Below, in pieces: positions 1 to 10,000 of a DNA stretch of 64,000 nt. The position numbers and the translations under genes are program-made. The notes beneath the pieces are model-generated. The model did not search any database. It was not told where the DNA came from and saw nothing but the letters and a program-made list of their open reading frames with translations. The number at the start of each line of letters is the position of its first letter. Positions within the stretch are counted from its first letter, which is position 1. This stretch comes from Cercospora beticola (Eukaryota > Ascomycota > Dothideomycetes > Mycosphaerellales > Mycosphaerellaceae), in the NCBI RefSeq assembly GCF_033473495.1, contig NC_088937.1, forward strand, positions 2,046,001-2,110,000, written 5' to 3'.

Positions 1-240
1 CTTGAGTGAAACGTGAAGGAAGAGCACTTGACGTGTCCGAGGTTTGCACATGATCTCGCCGAGCAACAAAATTCTCAGCTCCTACGGAGCAGGCGACGTA
101 TGAAGTGTACAGACGCCACCTGATCTATGAACGCCGTCGATGTCATGCCCTAAACATCGATGATATGCAATGCGCTGCGAGTTCTACTGAAATGCTGGAT
201 TCACGATATCTCAAACAGAAGACACGCTGGGCTGCAAGGC

Positions 241-1377
241 TCACCGCGCCTGCATGTGCATCTCTGCCATTGCCTGTTGATTCCTGATGTCGGACATCTC
301 CCACATCTCCATGTACGGATTCTTGAATGTGGCTCGAGGCGTATCTGAGCTGCTGGTGGCCGTAGCTTGCCTCCTCCGGTCTGCAATTGTGCCTCGATAG
401 GGTGTATTCGTCGGCAGCAAGTATGTCACTGTGTCAACGACTGTGTGCAATTTTCCAGGCTCGGGCTCAAACAATGCGAAAGCGTCTACTGGCAACGGTG
501 AAGGCGTATGTGTCGGTGCAGCGTGCAATATCCGCGAAGACGCAGAGGTGACGAAGTCCATGCCTCGAGCTGGCTTGGGACGATGCCAGCCAAGCTCATA
601 CGGCAATGCTTCGTTTGCGAACCAGTACTCCCACCAGTCCACACGCACCAGAGGTTCGCTTTGCGAATCTGGACGACCGGGATCACCCATCACTGCGAAG
701 ATGAAACCAGCTTCAAATTCCTGGATCGGGACTTGCTCCATTAACCAGCCAGGCGTTGTGCTTTGCAATGCAAGAGACTCTCGTTGTAAACGAATCTCGT
801 TCATTTGTGCATAGGTCATGTGGGATGAGCCCTTCAGCACGTCCAGCGAAGTATCGAAGATGGTAGCATTGAAGTTCAAATTGTCGTTGGACTCTTTGTT
901 GTACTTCATCATGTAATCTTCGCGCGAGAAGGAGTGGTCGTGCTCGAATGCATGGGGAAGAGCCAACAGGGTCAAGTTCGCCAGTCGAGTACCACAATGT
1001 TTGCCGGTTGTGAACTCGCAGAGGATGAACGCATTGCTTAATGCTACGTCCACTGCGCTCTCCTCGATGCCGACATGTCTCAGCAAGGCATCAAGTAAAT
1101 CTTGTCTTTCGATGTTCCGTCCATCGTGGTTGATGTAGTTGTGGTTGGCCAGAGAGTTCAGCATGGGACAAGGGCCACGCGAGTCGTTCCGACCTGGAGC
1201 TCGATACGGTCTGATGGCATGATCGTAGTATTGTGCATGGAAGTACTCTCCAGTCTGTTGTGCAGGAGGCTGGTCTAACGCTGTCACGACATGGCTGCCA
1301 GATGAAGGTGTTGGTGCCCGAGCGACGAGACCAGAAGCCTTGGAGATAAGCGCGAGTATCAGGGTGTTTCGCAGCAT
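241..1377 (-). CDS. Secreted heme-thiolate peroxidase (chloroperoxidase / peroxygenase family, StcC-like)
   Basis: The single-exon 378-residue protein starts with a hydrophobic signal peptide (about residues 1-19). It carries the hallmarks of fungal heme haloperoxidases: a PCPMLNSLANH segment, whose first Cys is the proximal heme thiolate ligand in the family, then a distal EHDHSFSRED segment containing the acid-base Glu-His-Asp. The family oxidises or halogenates aromatic substrates with H2O2, outside the cell or in the secretory path. The A. nidulans sterigmatocystin cluster holds a member of this family (StcC), so it may be the left end of the cluster. No AflR consensus was found in its 810-bp upstream gap, so membership is uncertain. 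The family call is firm; the substrate is unknown. Confidence 0.8.
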   Translation of the reverse strand: MLRNTLILALISKASGLVARAPTPSSGSHVVTALDQPPAQQTGEYFHAQYYDHAIRPYRAPGRNDSRGPCPMLNSLANHNYINHDGRNIERQDLLDALLRHVGIEESAVDVALSNAFILCEFTTGKHCGTRLANLTLLALPHAFEHDHSFSREDYMMKYNKESNDNLNFNATIFDTSLDVLKGSSHMTYAQMNEIRLQRESLALQSTTPGWLMEQVPIQEFEAGFIFAVMGDPGRPDSQSEPLVRVDWWEYWFANEALPYELGWHRPKPARGMDFVTSASSRILHAAPTHTPSPLPVDAFALFEPEPGKLHTVVDTVTYLLPTNTPYRGTIADRRRQATATSSSDTPRATFKNPYMEMWEMSDIRNQQAMAEMHMQAR

Positions 1378-2187
1378 CGTGTTTCAAGGCCCGCACAAAG
1401 CCGGAACTGGATGGCCTGTGTTTTATGCTCTCTCGCCAACACTTTGATGTTTGCGAAAGTCCGGCAGTAGGAAGCGAAAACAGTATTCGGAATCAGTACC
1501 TGTGCTCGTCATTGATGATGAATTCACGATACATGATACCGAGTGTTTCCATCAAAGCTACGGAGTCTTGACAGTCGGCTTCAGATTGGCGTTGAGTGTC
1601 AGCGTCTCCGATCGCAACCTCTTCACCTTTCGGCCACTCTGCCTAGTGACGGAGCTCACGTGCTTGGCCGAGAGTGCGATCAATGTGGAAGAGGAATTGG
1701 TATTGCTAGCGACCATCGCCCGACACTCCGCGGCCGCTCGGACTGGACAAGAGGAGTCCCGAAACATCGGAGTTAATGCATGTGACCTTCCACATCAGGC
1801 AATTTTCGTCGCCAAGGCCAATGTGCCCGAAGTGTTTCCGCAGTATCACACGGGTCTTTGACAGTCCCAGCACTGAGCCTGAGGCTGCACCGATGCCCGC
1901 GTCACCGGCATGATCTTGGCCATCATCGCAGACTCAGTGCTCGGACTCGTGGCATCGGTGATGCCCACGGCCGCACCGACCGATCAATATTGGCCCTCCG
2001 CGCAGAGCAGTCGGCACGGTGCATGATGGTATCGTCCACTGGCATCTCCTGGCCGGCATGATCGTCGGCCTCCAGTTCACAATCTCTTATATATGACATC
2101 AAACGAAGTCGATCTGGAACCACCATCAACAGCTTACAACCTCATCCCTTCCTTCCAACGCAGTGTTCGCCCAACACAGCCGCCACG
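1378..2187. other. Intergenic gap between divergent peroxidase and beta-propeller genes
   Basis: This 810-bp gap must hold both promoters. A CACGTG hexamer lies at 1657-1662. I searched both strands for TCG(N5)CGR and found none. A 136-codon plus-strand reading frame inside (1451-1861) shows no recognisable features and I do not call it a gene. Confidence 0.5.
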
Positions 2188-3480
2188 ATGAAGCTTCTAC
2201 TCACCTCTTTACTCTTCTCTGCGGCTTGCGCACTGCCTACACAGCGCCAGTCAGAAACGCCGAAAGCTCTATACTTCCTCGAAAATCATCCCGATGGTGG
2301 CTCAATCGTTTCATTAGAGTTGATGGGCAATGGCAAGCTTGGAGAACCTAAGAAGACCTCGACAGAAGGATTCGGTCTGCAATCAAAAATCTATGGCACT
2401 GGCTTGGACTTTCCAGCAGACCCTCTCTTGTCACAAGGTGCGGTCACTGTCCGGGACAACGTAAGTCAAATCTCCCATGACCGAGAAAACATGATGTGTA
2501 ACTAATTTGTCCAGCTGCTTTTCACTGTCAACTCAGGAAGCAATACTATTTCACTCTTCACAATCGACCCAGAGCGACCCTGGGACATCACACTTGTTGG
2601 CACTGCAGACTCCCTTGGCGAGTTCCCAGTCTCGATCGACTATTCTCCAAAGCTGCGCAAGGCTTGCGTTCTCAATGGTGGCGCTGTCGGAGGCATCGCT
2701 TGCTATCACGTCGGCGAGTCTTATGAGTTGCACCAAGACGGACCTTTCCGACCTTTTCCAGCCGGCTTGAGGAACAATACCACGCCGATGCAAGGCCCTC
2801 CAAACTCCACTGCCCAGATCAGCTTCAACCCAAATCAGGACGCCGTGTTTGCTAGCATCAAAGGAGATCACACTGCATCACCGCAACTACCAGGTAATAT
2901 GCTCATTTGGCCAGTTGACGAGATGGGCATGATTCGATCGGAGTCGGACCCAATTATTGGTCAGGTTGATGGCATTCCAATGGACTATGCTTTCACTTGG
3001 ATCTCACCATCTCGCCTGTTCCTCATCGATCCTTCTTATGGTGGCTCGATCCTCTCTTTCGGCCCTGCCCCAGACTACCAGATCCGGGAAGACAATCACC
3101 TCTACGTGCCTGCACAGAATTTCTCTTGCTGGTCTGCTTGGGAGCCTTCGAGCAAGACACTTTACATGGTTGATGCCATGAGCCCTTACATCTTTACGCT
3201 TGACGAGGAGACTGGTGAATACAAAGATGAGATCTATGTCGATATTCCTGTTGATGGCCAATATGCTTTCGGCAAGGATGAGCTTGGAATCTTGGATGTG
3301 GACATTGTTGATGGTTACATGTATGGCTGCTCTGGAACTGGTGGTATTCCAATCTTTGATCTCAAGACGAATCAACAGATCGAATACGTTGATCTCACAA
3401 GTATCCTCGACGGCAAGTTCATGCAAGGCATGACACATTGGCCAAAGATGGGTGATGATCTCGTGCTCAGGAGCGAGTAG
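2188..3480 (+). CDS. Secreted beta-propeller protein (SMP-30/lactonase-like fold)
   Basis: Two exons (2188-2460 and 2515-3480) joined over a 54-bp GTAAGT...CAG intron give 412 residues. An N-terminal signal peptide (MKLLLTSLLFSAACA) is followed by repeated blades of the kind seen in secreted SMP-30 / lactonase-like / YncE-like propellers, for example 'LLFTVNSGSNTISLFTID' at the exon 2 start and 'LYMVDAMSPYIFTLD' later. Function is not assigned. Fungal proteins of this type are often annotated as lactonase-like or major-allergen-like. No AflR motif lies upstream, so it may be a flanking gene rather than part of the cluster. The start is the first ATG after the upstream stop and fits the signal peptide. 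Confidence 0.75.
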
Positions 3481-3809
3481 GGTTGGTGTAGTGGTCGAGG
3501 AAGTTTCATTTCATGATCGCATATGGCGACGATGTGGCATTCACAAGGGGGTTGACAAAATAGAGGTTCACTGAGCATTCTGCGAAGGCGTAGGGTTTAC
3601 AATCTTATAGGTATCACTGCGATGAGCGTCGATCTGACACTTTAAGACAACACCTCCCACTTTCAGCGATTTGTTTCCATGCTTCTTGACCTCTGCCAAC
3701 CACGTGGAAGGATGTTGAATATACGACTGAAATATACGCTGAGCTTCTTGGTCATTATCGCTCGCATGCTAAACGTTTCAAGCTCATAAGGCAAGCTTGC
3801 GCAGAATCT

Positions 3810-3820
3810 TCGCTCTGCGA
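3810..3820 (+). promoter_or_regulatory. AflR-consensus site upstream of the GST gene
   Basis: TCGCTCTGCGA matches the published AflR consensus TCGSWNNSCGR on both strands. It lies 265 bp before the ATG of the glutathione-transferase-like gene, in a 604-bp gap (3481-4084) with nothing else visible. This is the leftmost perfect intergenic site seen and may mark the left edge of the regulon. Confidence 0.55.
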
Positions 3821-4084
3821 AGCCGATCCCAACATGGCACAGCGCAAAACCACTTCTCAAGCATAAAGTATGTAACATCAACGTAACGAACTGCCAGACG
3901 CTCATCACTTCGAGAAACGAGCTACCAGTCAAGTTATCTGTGTTCTTACTGAGAATCGCAGCAGACTCGTTACAAACATAGCCATTGGCACAGGCGGATA
4001 CCAAATTCAAGATGTCGTTCGGAACTCTTTACACACGTCCAGTATGCACAGCATGATGACAACCATCATCTGCATACATTTGCG

Positions 4085-4859
4085 ATGCTGATATCAGAGA
4101 CACAGTTCAATCCGCGCACGCCAGCCATCTTAGCAGTTGCAAAGTCGTACGGCTTGGACTTGGCCACCAAGACCATCGTTTCTGCAGAAGACGCAAGCGA
4201 CGAATATCTGGACCTGAACCCACTTGGGAAGATTCCTACCTTAGTGGCAGCTAATGGATTTGTCGTCTCCGAATGCATTGCCGTCGCTCTCTATGGTAGG
4301 TACTCAGAGACCCGCAACTCGTGATCTTCGCTCACCGAGCTCTTGTACAGTGGCTTCGCAGAAGGACGACAGCACATTGCTCGGCGATAGCAAGGAAGAC
4401 TACGCTTCTATAGTGCGATGGATATCATTTGCAAACATGGAGATTCTCTTGCATCTCGGTGGATGGTTCAACCCAATCATTGGCCGAAGACCCTTCGTGC
4501 AAGCAGAAGTCGATGAGAGCATGAAGCAAACGAACAAACGAATGGACATATTGGAAAAGCACCTCGAAGGACGCACGTATCTAGTTGGAGATCGTCTCAG
4601 CTTAGCAGACATGTTTGTGACAGGTGTCGTTGCTGGAGGCTTCATGTTCTTCTTTGATCAAGCCTGGCGGGAAAGTCATCCGAATGTGACGCGGTGGTTC
4701 CTCAACGTTTACGAGCAGCCAATTTACGCTGGAGTAGCAGGCAAAGCAATATTGGTAGAGAAAGCAAGGCCGAATGCACCACCTCGACCAAGACAGGCTG
4801 AGGAAGCGCCTCGCTCAGCAGCTCAAGAGACAAACCGGTCGATTGGCGTTTCAGCATAG
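4085..4859 (+). CDS. Glutathione S-transferase / eEF1B-gamma-like protein (StcT-like)
   Basis: Two exons (4085-4295, 4351-4859) separated by a 55-bp intron encode 239 residues. The N-terminal thioredoxin-like half has a typical 'NPLGKIPTLV' cis-Pro loop followed by 'SECIAVALYVASQ' across the splice. The C-terminal all-helical half has 'YLVGDRLSLADMFVTGVV', the usual GST signature. The arrangement is that of the eEF1B-gamma N-terminal GST group, the same group as StcT of the A. nidulans sterigmatocystin cluster. A role in conjugating reactive intermediates or in self-protection is inferred. A perfect AflR motif lies upstream. The C-terminal 35 residues are Pro/Arg/Ala-rich and look disordered. 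Confidence 0.8.
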
Positions 4860-5207
4860 AATTGTAGACTGAAATTGATAGACAGATCTCAAGAACGCTT
4901 TAATTCCTTCCGTAAGATTCGAATGCCACAGGATCGAAACGTTGCCAACATCGTGCTGAGCGGGAAAACGATCCGCGAGCTAAATACGTTTGTGGGGCCT
5001 CAGCTTGCCAGTTCCTTGAGCTCACCTTCGCCATATCAGCCTGATGGCTGTGACACATCGTTTCAGATTCAGGCTAATGTGTTAACAATGCTTCCTTCAT
5101 TCATACTGAGTGCAGCCCGAAACTACGAAAATGTATCAATGCCCCATACACACCCGCACGCCACATAATGCTCGCAAAAGTGATACCCAGCGCCTGAGTA
5201 CTCAATC
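4860..5207. other. Convergent intergenic gap
   Basis: The 348 bp lie between the 3' ends of the GST gene (plus) and the membrane-protein gene (minus). Only short overlapping frames are seen; it is presumably 3' UTR of both. Confidence 0.5.
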
Positions 5208-6651
5208 TCAAGGCCTCCGAACAGGATTCGAAGAAATGACAAGTGCCAATGCAACAAGCACACAAGCCAAAAACAAGATGAAACCAATCGTATGACACCA
5301 GCCAAGTTGTCTTTTAGCTTTCGTCTGCCTCTTTTCCAGATCTTTGACGTAGTCATCCATATTGACAGAACTTGCCTCAACGTCAAAATGAGCAGGCAAG
5401 CGGACAGTATAAGGGTCGATTCGAAGCAGTCTTTGTCGAGATCCGTACCAGTCGAAAAGATTGTCTAGAGAGGTGATGATTCGGGACATGACATTTCTCT
5501 TGCGAAGTTGTTCTTTCTCGATCGCTTCTTTCTCAGTACCGTCGTCGTAGGCATGGATGCTTCTAGTCGTGCTTGTTGTGTTGGCTTGGAATGAAGGCCG
5601 AAGAGCCGCGGGTGTGAGGAACATGTTTTGATCTCGGCTGTTCGCAATGGCACAGAGAAGCTTAGTTACGACCTTTGCACGAACGAGTGCTTTGGGGTCA
5701 TCGACTTCCTTGGGTCTCTCATTGTCTTGGTGTGAGTCGTGTTGGCACCAACGACAGGTCTCGTGCGAGTGACGTGCCTTGATGATGTGGCATTGCTTCT
5801 CGAGGTCCACTTTTTCAGATTGATTCGCACTCTCAGAGTCAGCATCCGACTTGTCTTCCTTGGCCACTCCCTCCTCTTCATCCTCGCTATCATCAGAGAG
5901 AACAAACGACGATTGTGAAGAGTCTTCCGATACCCTTGAGGACGAACGGCCACTTTGACAGTCTGAGCAACTACGTGAGCATTGGCTATCTCTATCGTAG
6001 CTGAAGATCTCGCGGCGGATAGGTTCATCAGCAGCGGTGGCCAGACCCAGAATTCTGCGCGCTTTGGCACTCCTGCTAATAATCATGACATCGTCGGCAC
6101 TGGATTGACTTCTGCTTCGAGCATGTGCTTGTGCTGAACATGTATCACAAGGCTTGCCATCATCGCTCTTGGTCCTTCGTGGTAAGCGTTTCAAGCGTCG
6201 AGTTAGTAGAAGGCCAGCTTCTCTGCCCAGGTCGAGAACAGGATTGAATGTTCCTAGTCCTTCGAAAGACATAGTGTTAATTCCAGCAAAGTACAGTGAA
6301 AAGACAAAATCTTCCAAGAGAAACGCTCTGAAAGATGGGGCTAGATTGTATGCTTGGTTGACATTGGTAGACTCCGAACGGACCTCACTGTCGGACTGGT
6401 ACACTGTTGCCCGTGATGATGGAGTGCTACCTGTCAATCCGGAATATCAAAGCGAGGGTATTCTGTATCCGACCATGACGGCGAAGAGACATATCGGGCT
6501 GACTCTGTCCGAGAGCCCTATCCAAAACATTCGCAATCGGATCAGCCGGCTGTTGAAGTTGTCCGTTACGGCGCGAGGTATGCCAGTCGAACTCAGAACG
6601 AAGGTCGGTACTGTCACTCATGACGGGACGTCTGATTCGGCTTCGTGACAT
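5208..6651 (-). CDS. Unknown acidic/Ser-rich protein with one C-terminal membrane anchor
   Basis: I do not recognise this protein. The long open frame runs from about 6437 to 5208. It has a Ser/Asp/Glu-rich central region (an acidic run near 'DDSEDEEEG'), Cys/His pairs such as 'SCSDC' and 'CRWC', a basic segment ahead of the tail and a single hydrophobic helix (GFILFLACVLVALALVIS) about ten residues before the end, so it may be tail-anchored. No ATG opens the long frame at 6437. Either translation starts at the internal ATG 6272 (354 residues), or a 5' exon begins at ATG 6651 or 6621 and joins through a short intron near 6395-6437. The second model is favoured because a perfect AflR motif lies just upstream of 6651. 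The gene is likely real; its 5' structure is uncertain. Confidence 0.55.
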
Positions 6652-6712
6652 GATTGTGCTGTCTTTGACGGGATTGTTGGCAGCGCTTCCGACCCACGTG
6701 ACCACTCTCGGC

Positions 6713-6723
6713 TCGGTGTCCGA
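6713..6723 (+). promoter_or_regulatory. AflR-consensus site upstream of the tail-anchored protein gene
   Basis: TCGGTGTCCGA is a perfect TCGSWNNSCGR match, 62 bp upstream of the candidate ATG 6651. A CACGTG hexamer lies at 6695-6700 between it and the gene. hexA lies convergent-side, so the only nearby start is that of the unknown membrane protein. Confidence 0.55.
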
Positions 6724-6879
6724 GATCCTATTCTTCTTTCGCAACTTCCGCTTACACGAACTTTCTGCTTGGCCCTAGTGAACCTGTAGCGATGTCACCG
6801 AAGAATAGCTGCCCGGTTGTAATGCTAGCTTCTGAGGTCTTCAAATGTATGCCAAGATCTGCATGTGCTTACTGGCGAG

Positions 6880-6928
6880 GGCGTTGTTTTTCTCTTGGCG
6901 TTGTTTTCTCTTGGCGTTGTTTTCTCTT
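6880..6928. repeat. Three-copy 16-17 bp tandem repeat
   Basis: The unit ggcgttgttttctctt occurs three times head to tail, the first copy with one extra T. It lies in the 408-bp gap 6652-7059 between the membrane-protein promoter and the hexA 3' end. The T-rich runs could belong to the hexA 3' UTR. Confidence 0.8.
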
Positions 6929-7059
6929 GACTTGCCATCAGCTCTCATAATTCTCAATGTGTGGAAGAATGAGCTCCATTCTATAATTGTATCGCTGTGA
7001 CGAAATTGCCGTGCAAAAATGTCTGATATGCTGAACGCCCATATGCAAAGTAAATTGTA

Positions 7060-10000
7060 TCACAAGGCGTACGTAGGTTTTCCATCGCCTCTAAGTCCCA
7101 GTGCAACTGCCACTACACAGTCTTCACCATAACTCAAGCTCACTTGAACTGTCTCCAGGCCGGACGAGCGTGCATGATCCAGAGCAGCGCCGTGGAGCTA
7201 AGAAAAGTGTCAGTCGATGAAGACAATGGTGCAGACAGTGCATCTTTAGGACTTACCATAATCGCAGGACCATCGTCCTTGCTCTCTCTCAAAACTTCAA
7301 TATCTTTCATCGCAGCACCAGCACCACGGCTTCGCGCCCGTAAGCATTTAAAGACAGCCTCTTTGGCCGCCCATCTTCCAGCATATGCTCTGCGTCTGTC
7401 GACGCTCTGCTTTGCATACCTCACTTCGCCCAAAGTGTAATTGCGCTCGATAAAGATCGGGTTTTCATGTGATTTGAAGTCGTTCAATTGCACCACATCG
7501 ATACCCACAGTACTCGTCGCTTGCACATTTTGCTTTTCGATCCATGTCTTGCAAGATTTGGCAGCTTCGGCAACGCCTGGACTGTGCCGGCCACGTAGGA
7601 TCTCTTGTGCGGTCCATGTAGATAAAGCAGTTTGTGGACTGGACGAGTCACGCAAGTCAGCAGGGTTGAAGCGGTAGGATCCCGGAATATCAGTGCTCTC
7701 GCAAACACGGGCTAGAGGATTGAGGTAGACGCGGCTGGCATCCTCGGCGCGATAAGGCGATTCAGCCTGGATCTTCACAATGGTGTTGTCCAAAACAGCT
7801 TCAACATATCTTCTGTTCGCCACCCTTTGACGCTTCGCAGTGCGTGCTGCGTAGCTTTCGTGTTCCACTTCGGTCAAAGAGGCCAGGAAATACTTTGGTG
7901 CGATGCCTACAAGCTGTCCGCCCTTTTGTCCAAATCCGAAGGAGGTCACAAGGAATGCCTTGACGTCTTCAGCCAGATGTACAGACTCTGTTGGGAAGCA
8001 CAGATGCTTGAATCGTCGTAACGCTGGGTCCACATTGTCTGCATTACGATTGCCCGGGACTATTCCACTGTTGACAATTTGCAGGCAGCCATTGAGCATC
8101 CATGCAGCAGCAGGAGCTTTGGGATGCCCTGTGACAGACTTTTGACAGACGGCCCACAGTGGTGACGCATCAGATCTGCCCAGGTGGTTCATTTGCTGGC
8201 ATATGACATCTGGCTCGTTCAAATCGTTCGCCTTCGTGCTTGTGCCATGAAGGGACGCGATGTCGAGATCGTTGACATCGAGACCCCAGCGCAACAGCGA
8301 TGCGCGTAATGGTGAGATGCTGGCCGATGTTGATCTTCCAGTGTCGCTGAGAGGAGGTCCGATTTGCCATGTGTCTAGAGGTGTGGTTGGCGCAGTAGAA
8401 GCATTGGTGGACATCGAACGAGGAGAATCCTGCGGTAGTGATGAAGGAGGCGTAGGCGTCACAGAGGATGAACGGGAGTGGAGCGAGGATACATCTTGGG
8501 AGGACTTCGCACCAGGGAACTTGCTTTGCCAGTCTACTGCAGCGAAGTCGACTGGAGCTCCAGGATTCGACTCTCTGGCAAAAGAAAGTACGCCTTGTCC
8601 GGGAGCTGGCACTGAACGTCCGATCTTGTCAGATGCCATGGCAGATCCGGAAAGTATGGCATAGATTGGAAGGCCCATCTCCAATGCAACATCGCCTCGA
8701 CATACAATCTGAATGCCGCAGCCATGAGATTCCACGAACCCAGCACGACTTTCCGCAGTAGGTCGAGACATCTCAGAGGGAAGTCGTCCTGCAGCAAGCT
8801 CTTCTGCAACGTTTACTGTTGCCTTCATCTTTGAGAAGCCATATGCCTCGTCTTCCTGAAGATCGTCGAAGCCCCCGACAATGCACATTTTTGTTTTTCC
8901 CGCGCCGATGGATTCCAGGGCTGCGTCGATCGACTCTAATCCAGTCGCACATGCACCTACGGGAGTCTTGATTGGGCCTGCCGAGCCAACGAGCAACATA
9001 TTGACCCATGCTGCAGTTGTGTTGAGATAAGTGTCTTGGAGGACGTCACTGTCCATCGGTCGTTCGAGAAAAGCGTCCTTGTAAAGGTTCTTCGTCTTCA
9101 AAGCTCCACCCATGCTCGACCCGATGAAGTTGCCCAACTCAGATAAGTGCATGTGTTTGAAGATCTCGAAAGGGTCAGGAATACCAGCAGAATAGAATGC
9201 CTCCATCACGCCGCATAATGTTACAAGAGTCGCAGGGTCTAATTGGTGAGCCAGGTCATCGGGGATGCCGTGTCGCTCGGGATTCCATCCAGTCGGCAAC
9301 TGCCCTGCTACAGCGCCCCAGGGGAACGGTGTCGTTTTGGGTACGAAGATTGTTGCTCCTTTCTTGACTTGCACCCGGCTTGAATCTGATCCTTGGAGTC
9401 GATGGACAGAGACGTTCTCGCCATGGCGTAGCCGGAACGCATCTGCGATGTCGTTACTGACTTCGAATGCGGGCATGTCTTCTTCGATGGCGAGTTCTTC
9501 GAAGTATTCTTTCTTTGCTGGGTCATAACCGGCAGTCTCGGGCTCCACAAATCGTATTCCAGTATGCTCTGTGATGTAGTTTCCATATCTTCGTTCAATT
9601 TCGGCTTCGTGAACGATCTCATTTGTCTTCGCATCGACCCAGCCGACATAATGTCCTTCCTTTCTCTCGCCTTCGCAATGTGTGATAAGTCCCATTAGCC
9701 AAGCCATCTCAACTAGCCCAGATGGGCTCAGCTTGCCACGACTTTCCATCTCCCAGCGAAGACGCGCGCTGCCCCAGGGACCTAATTCAGCGAACCCAAC
9801 GACAACAACTGTGTTTTCGGGGAAGTTGAGAGCCTGAAGGCGATGCAAGGGTGCGAGGTCGGTATCATAGCGTAACGAGCGAGGGAATCCGATCTGTAGA
9901 GTGGCCACAGACTGCGGTACATCTTTGTTCAAGTCACGAACCTTCGATGGCCCACGCTCCAGAACATCCTCTTCCTGTACTGCCCGTGCTATCTGTGCTT

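Noticed and set aside
1451..1861. Frame of 136 codons in the peroxidase/propeller gap
   Set aside because: No ATG at the required place and no conserved-looking sequence; the gap is needed for two promoters.
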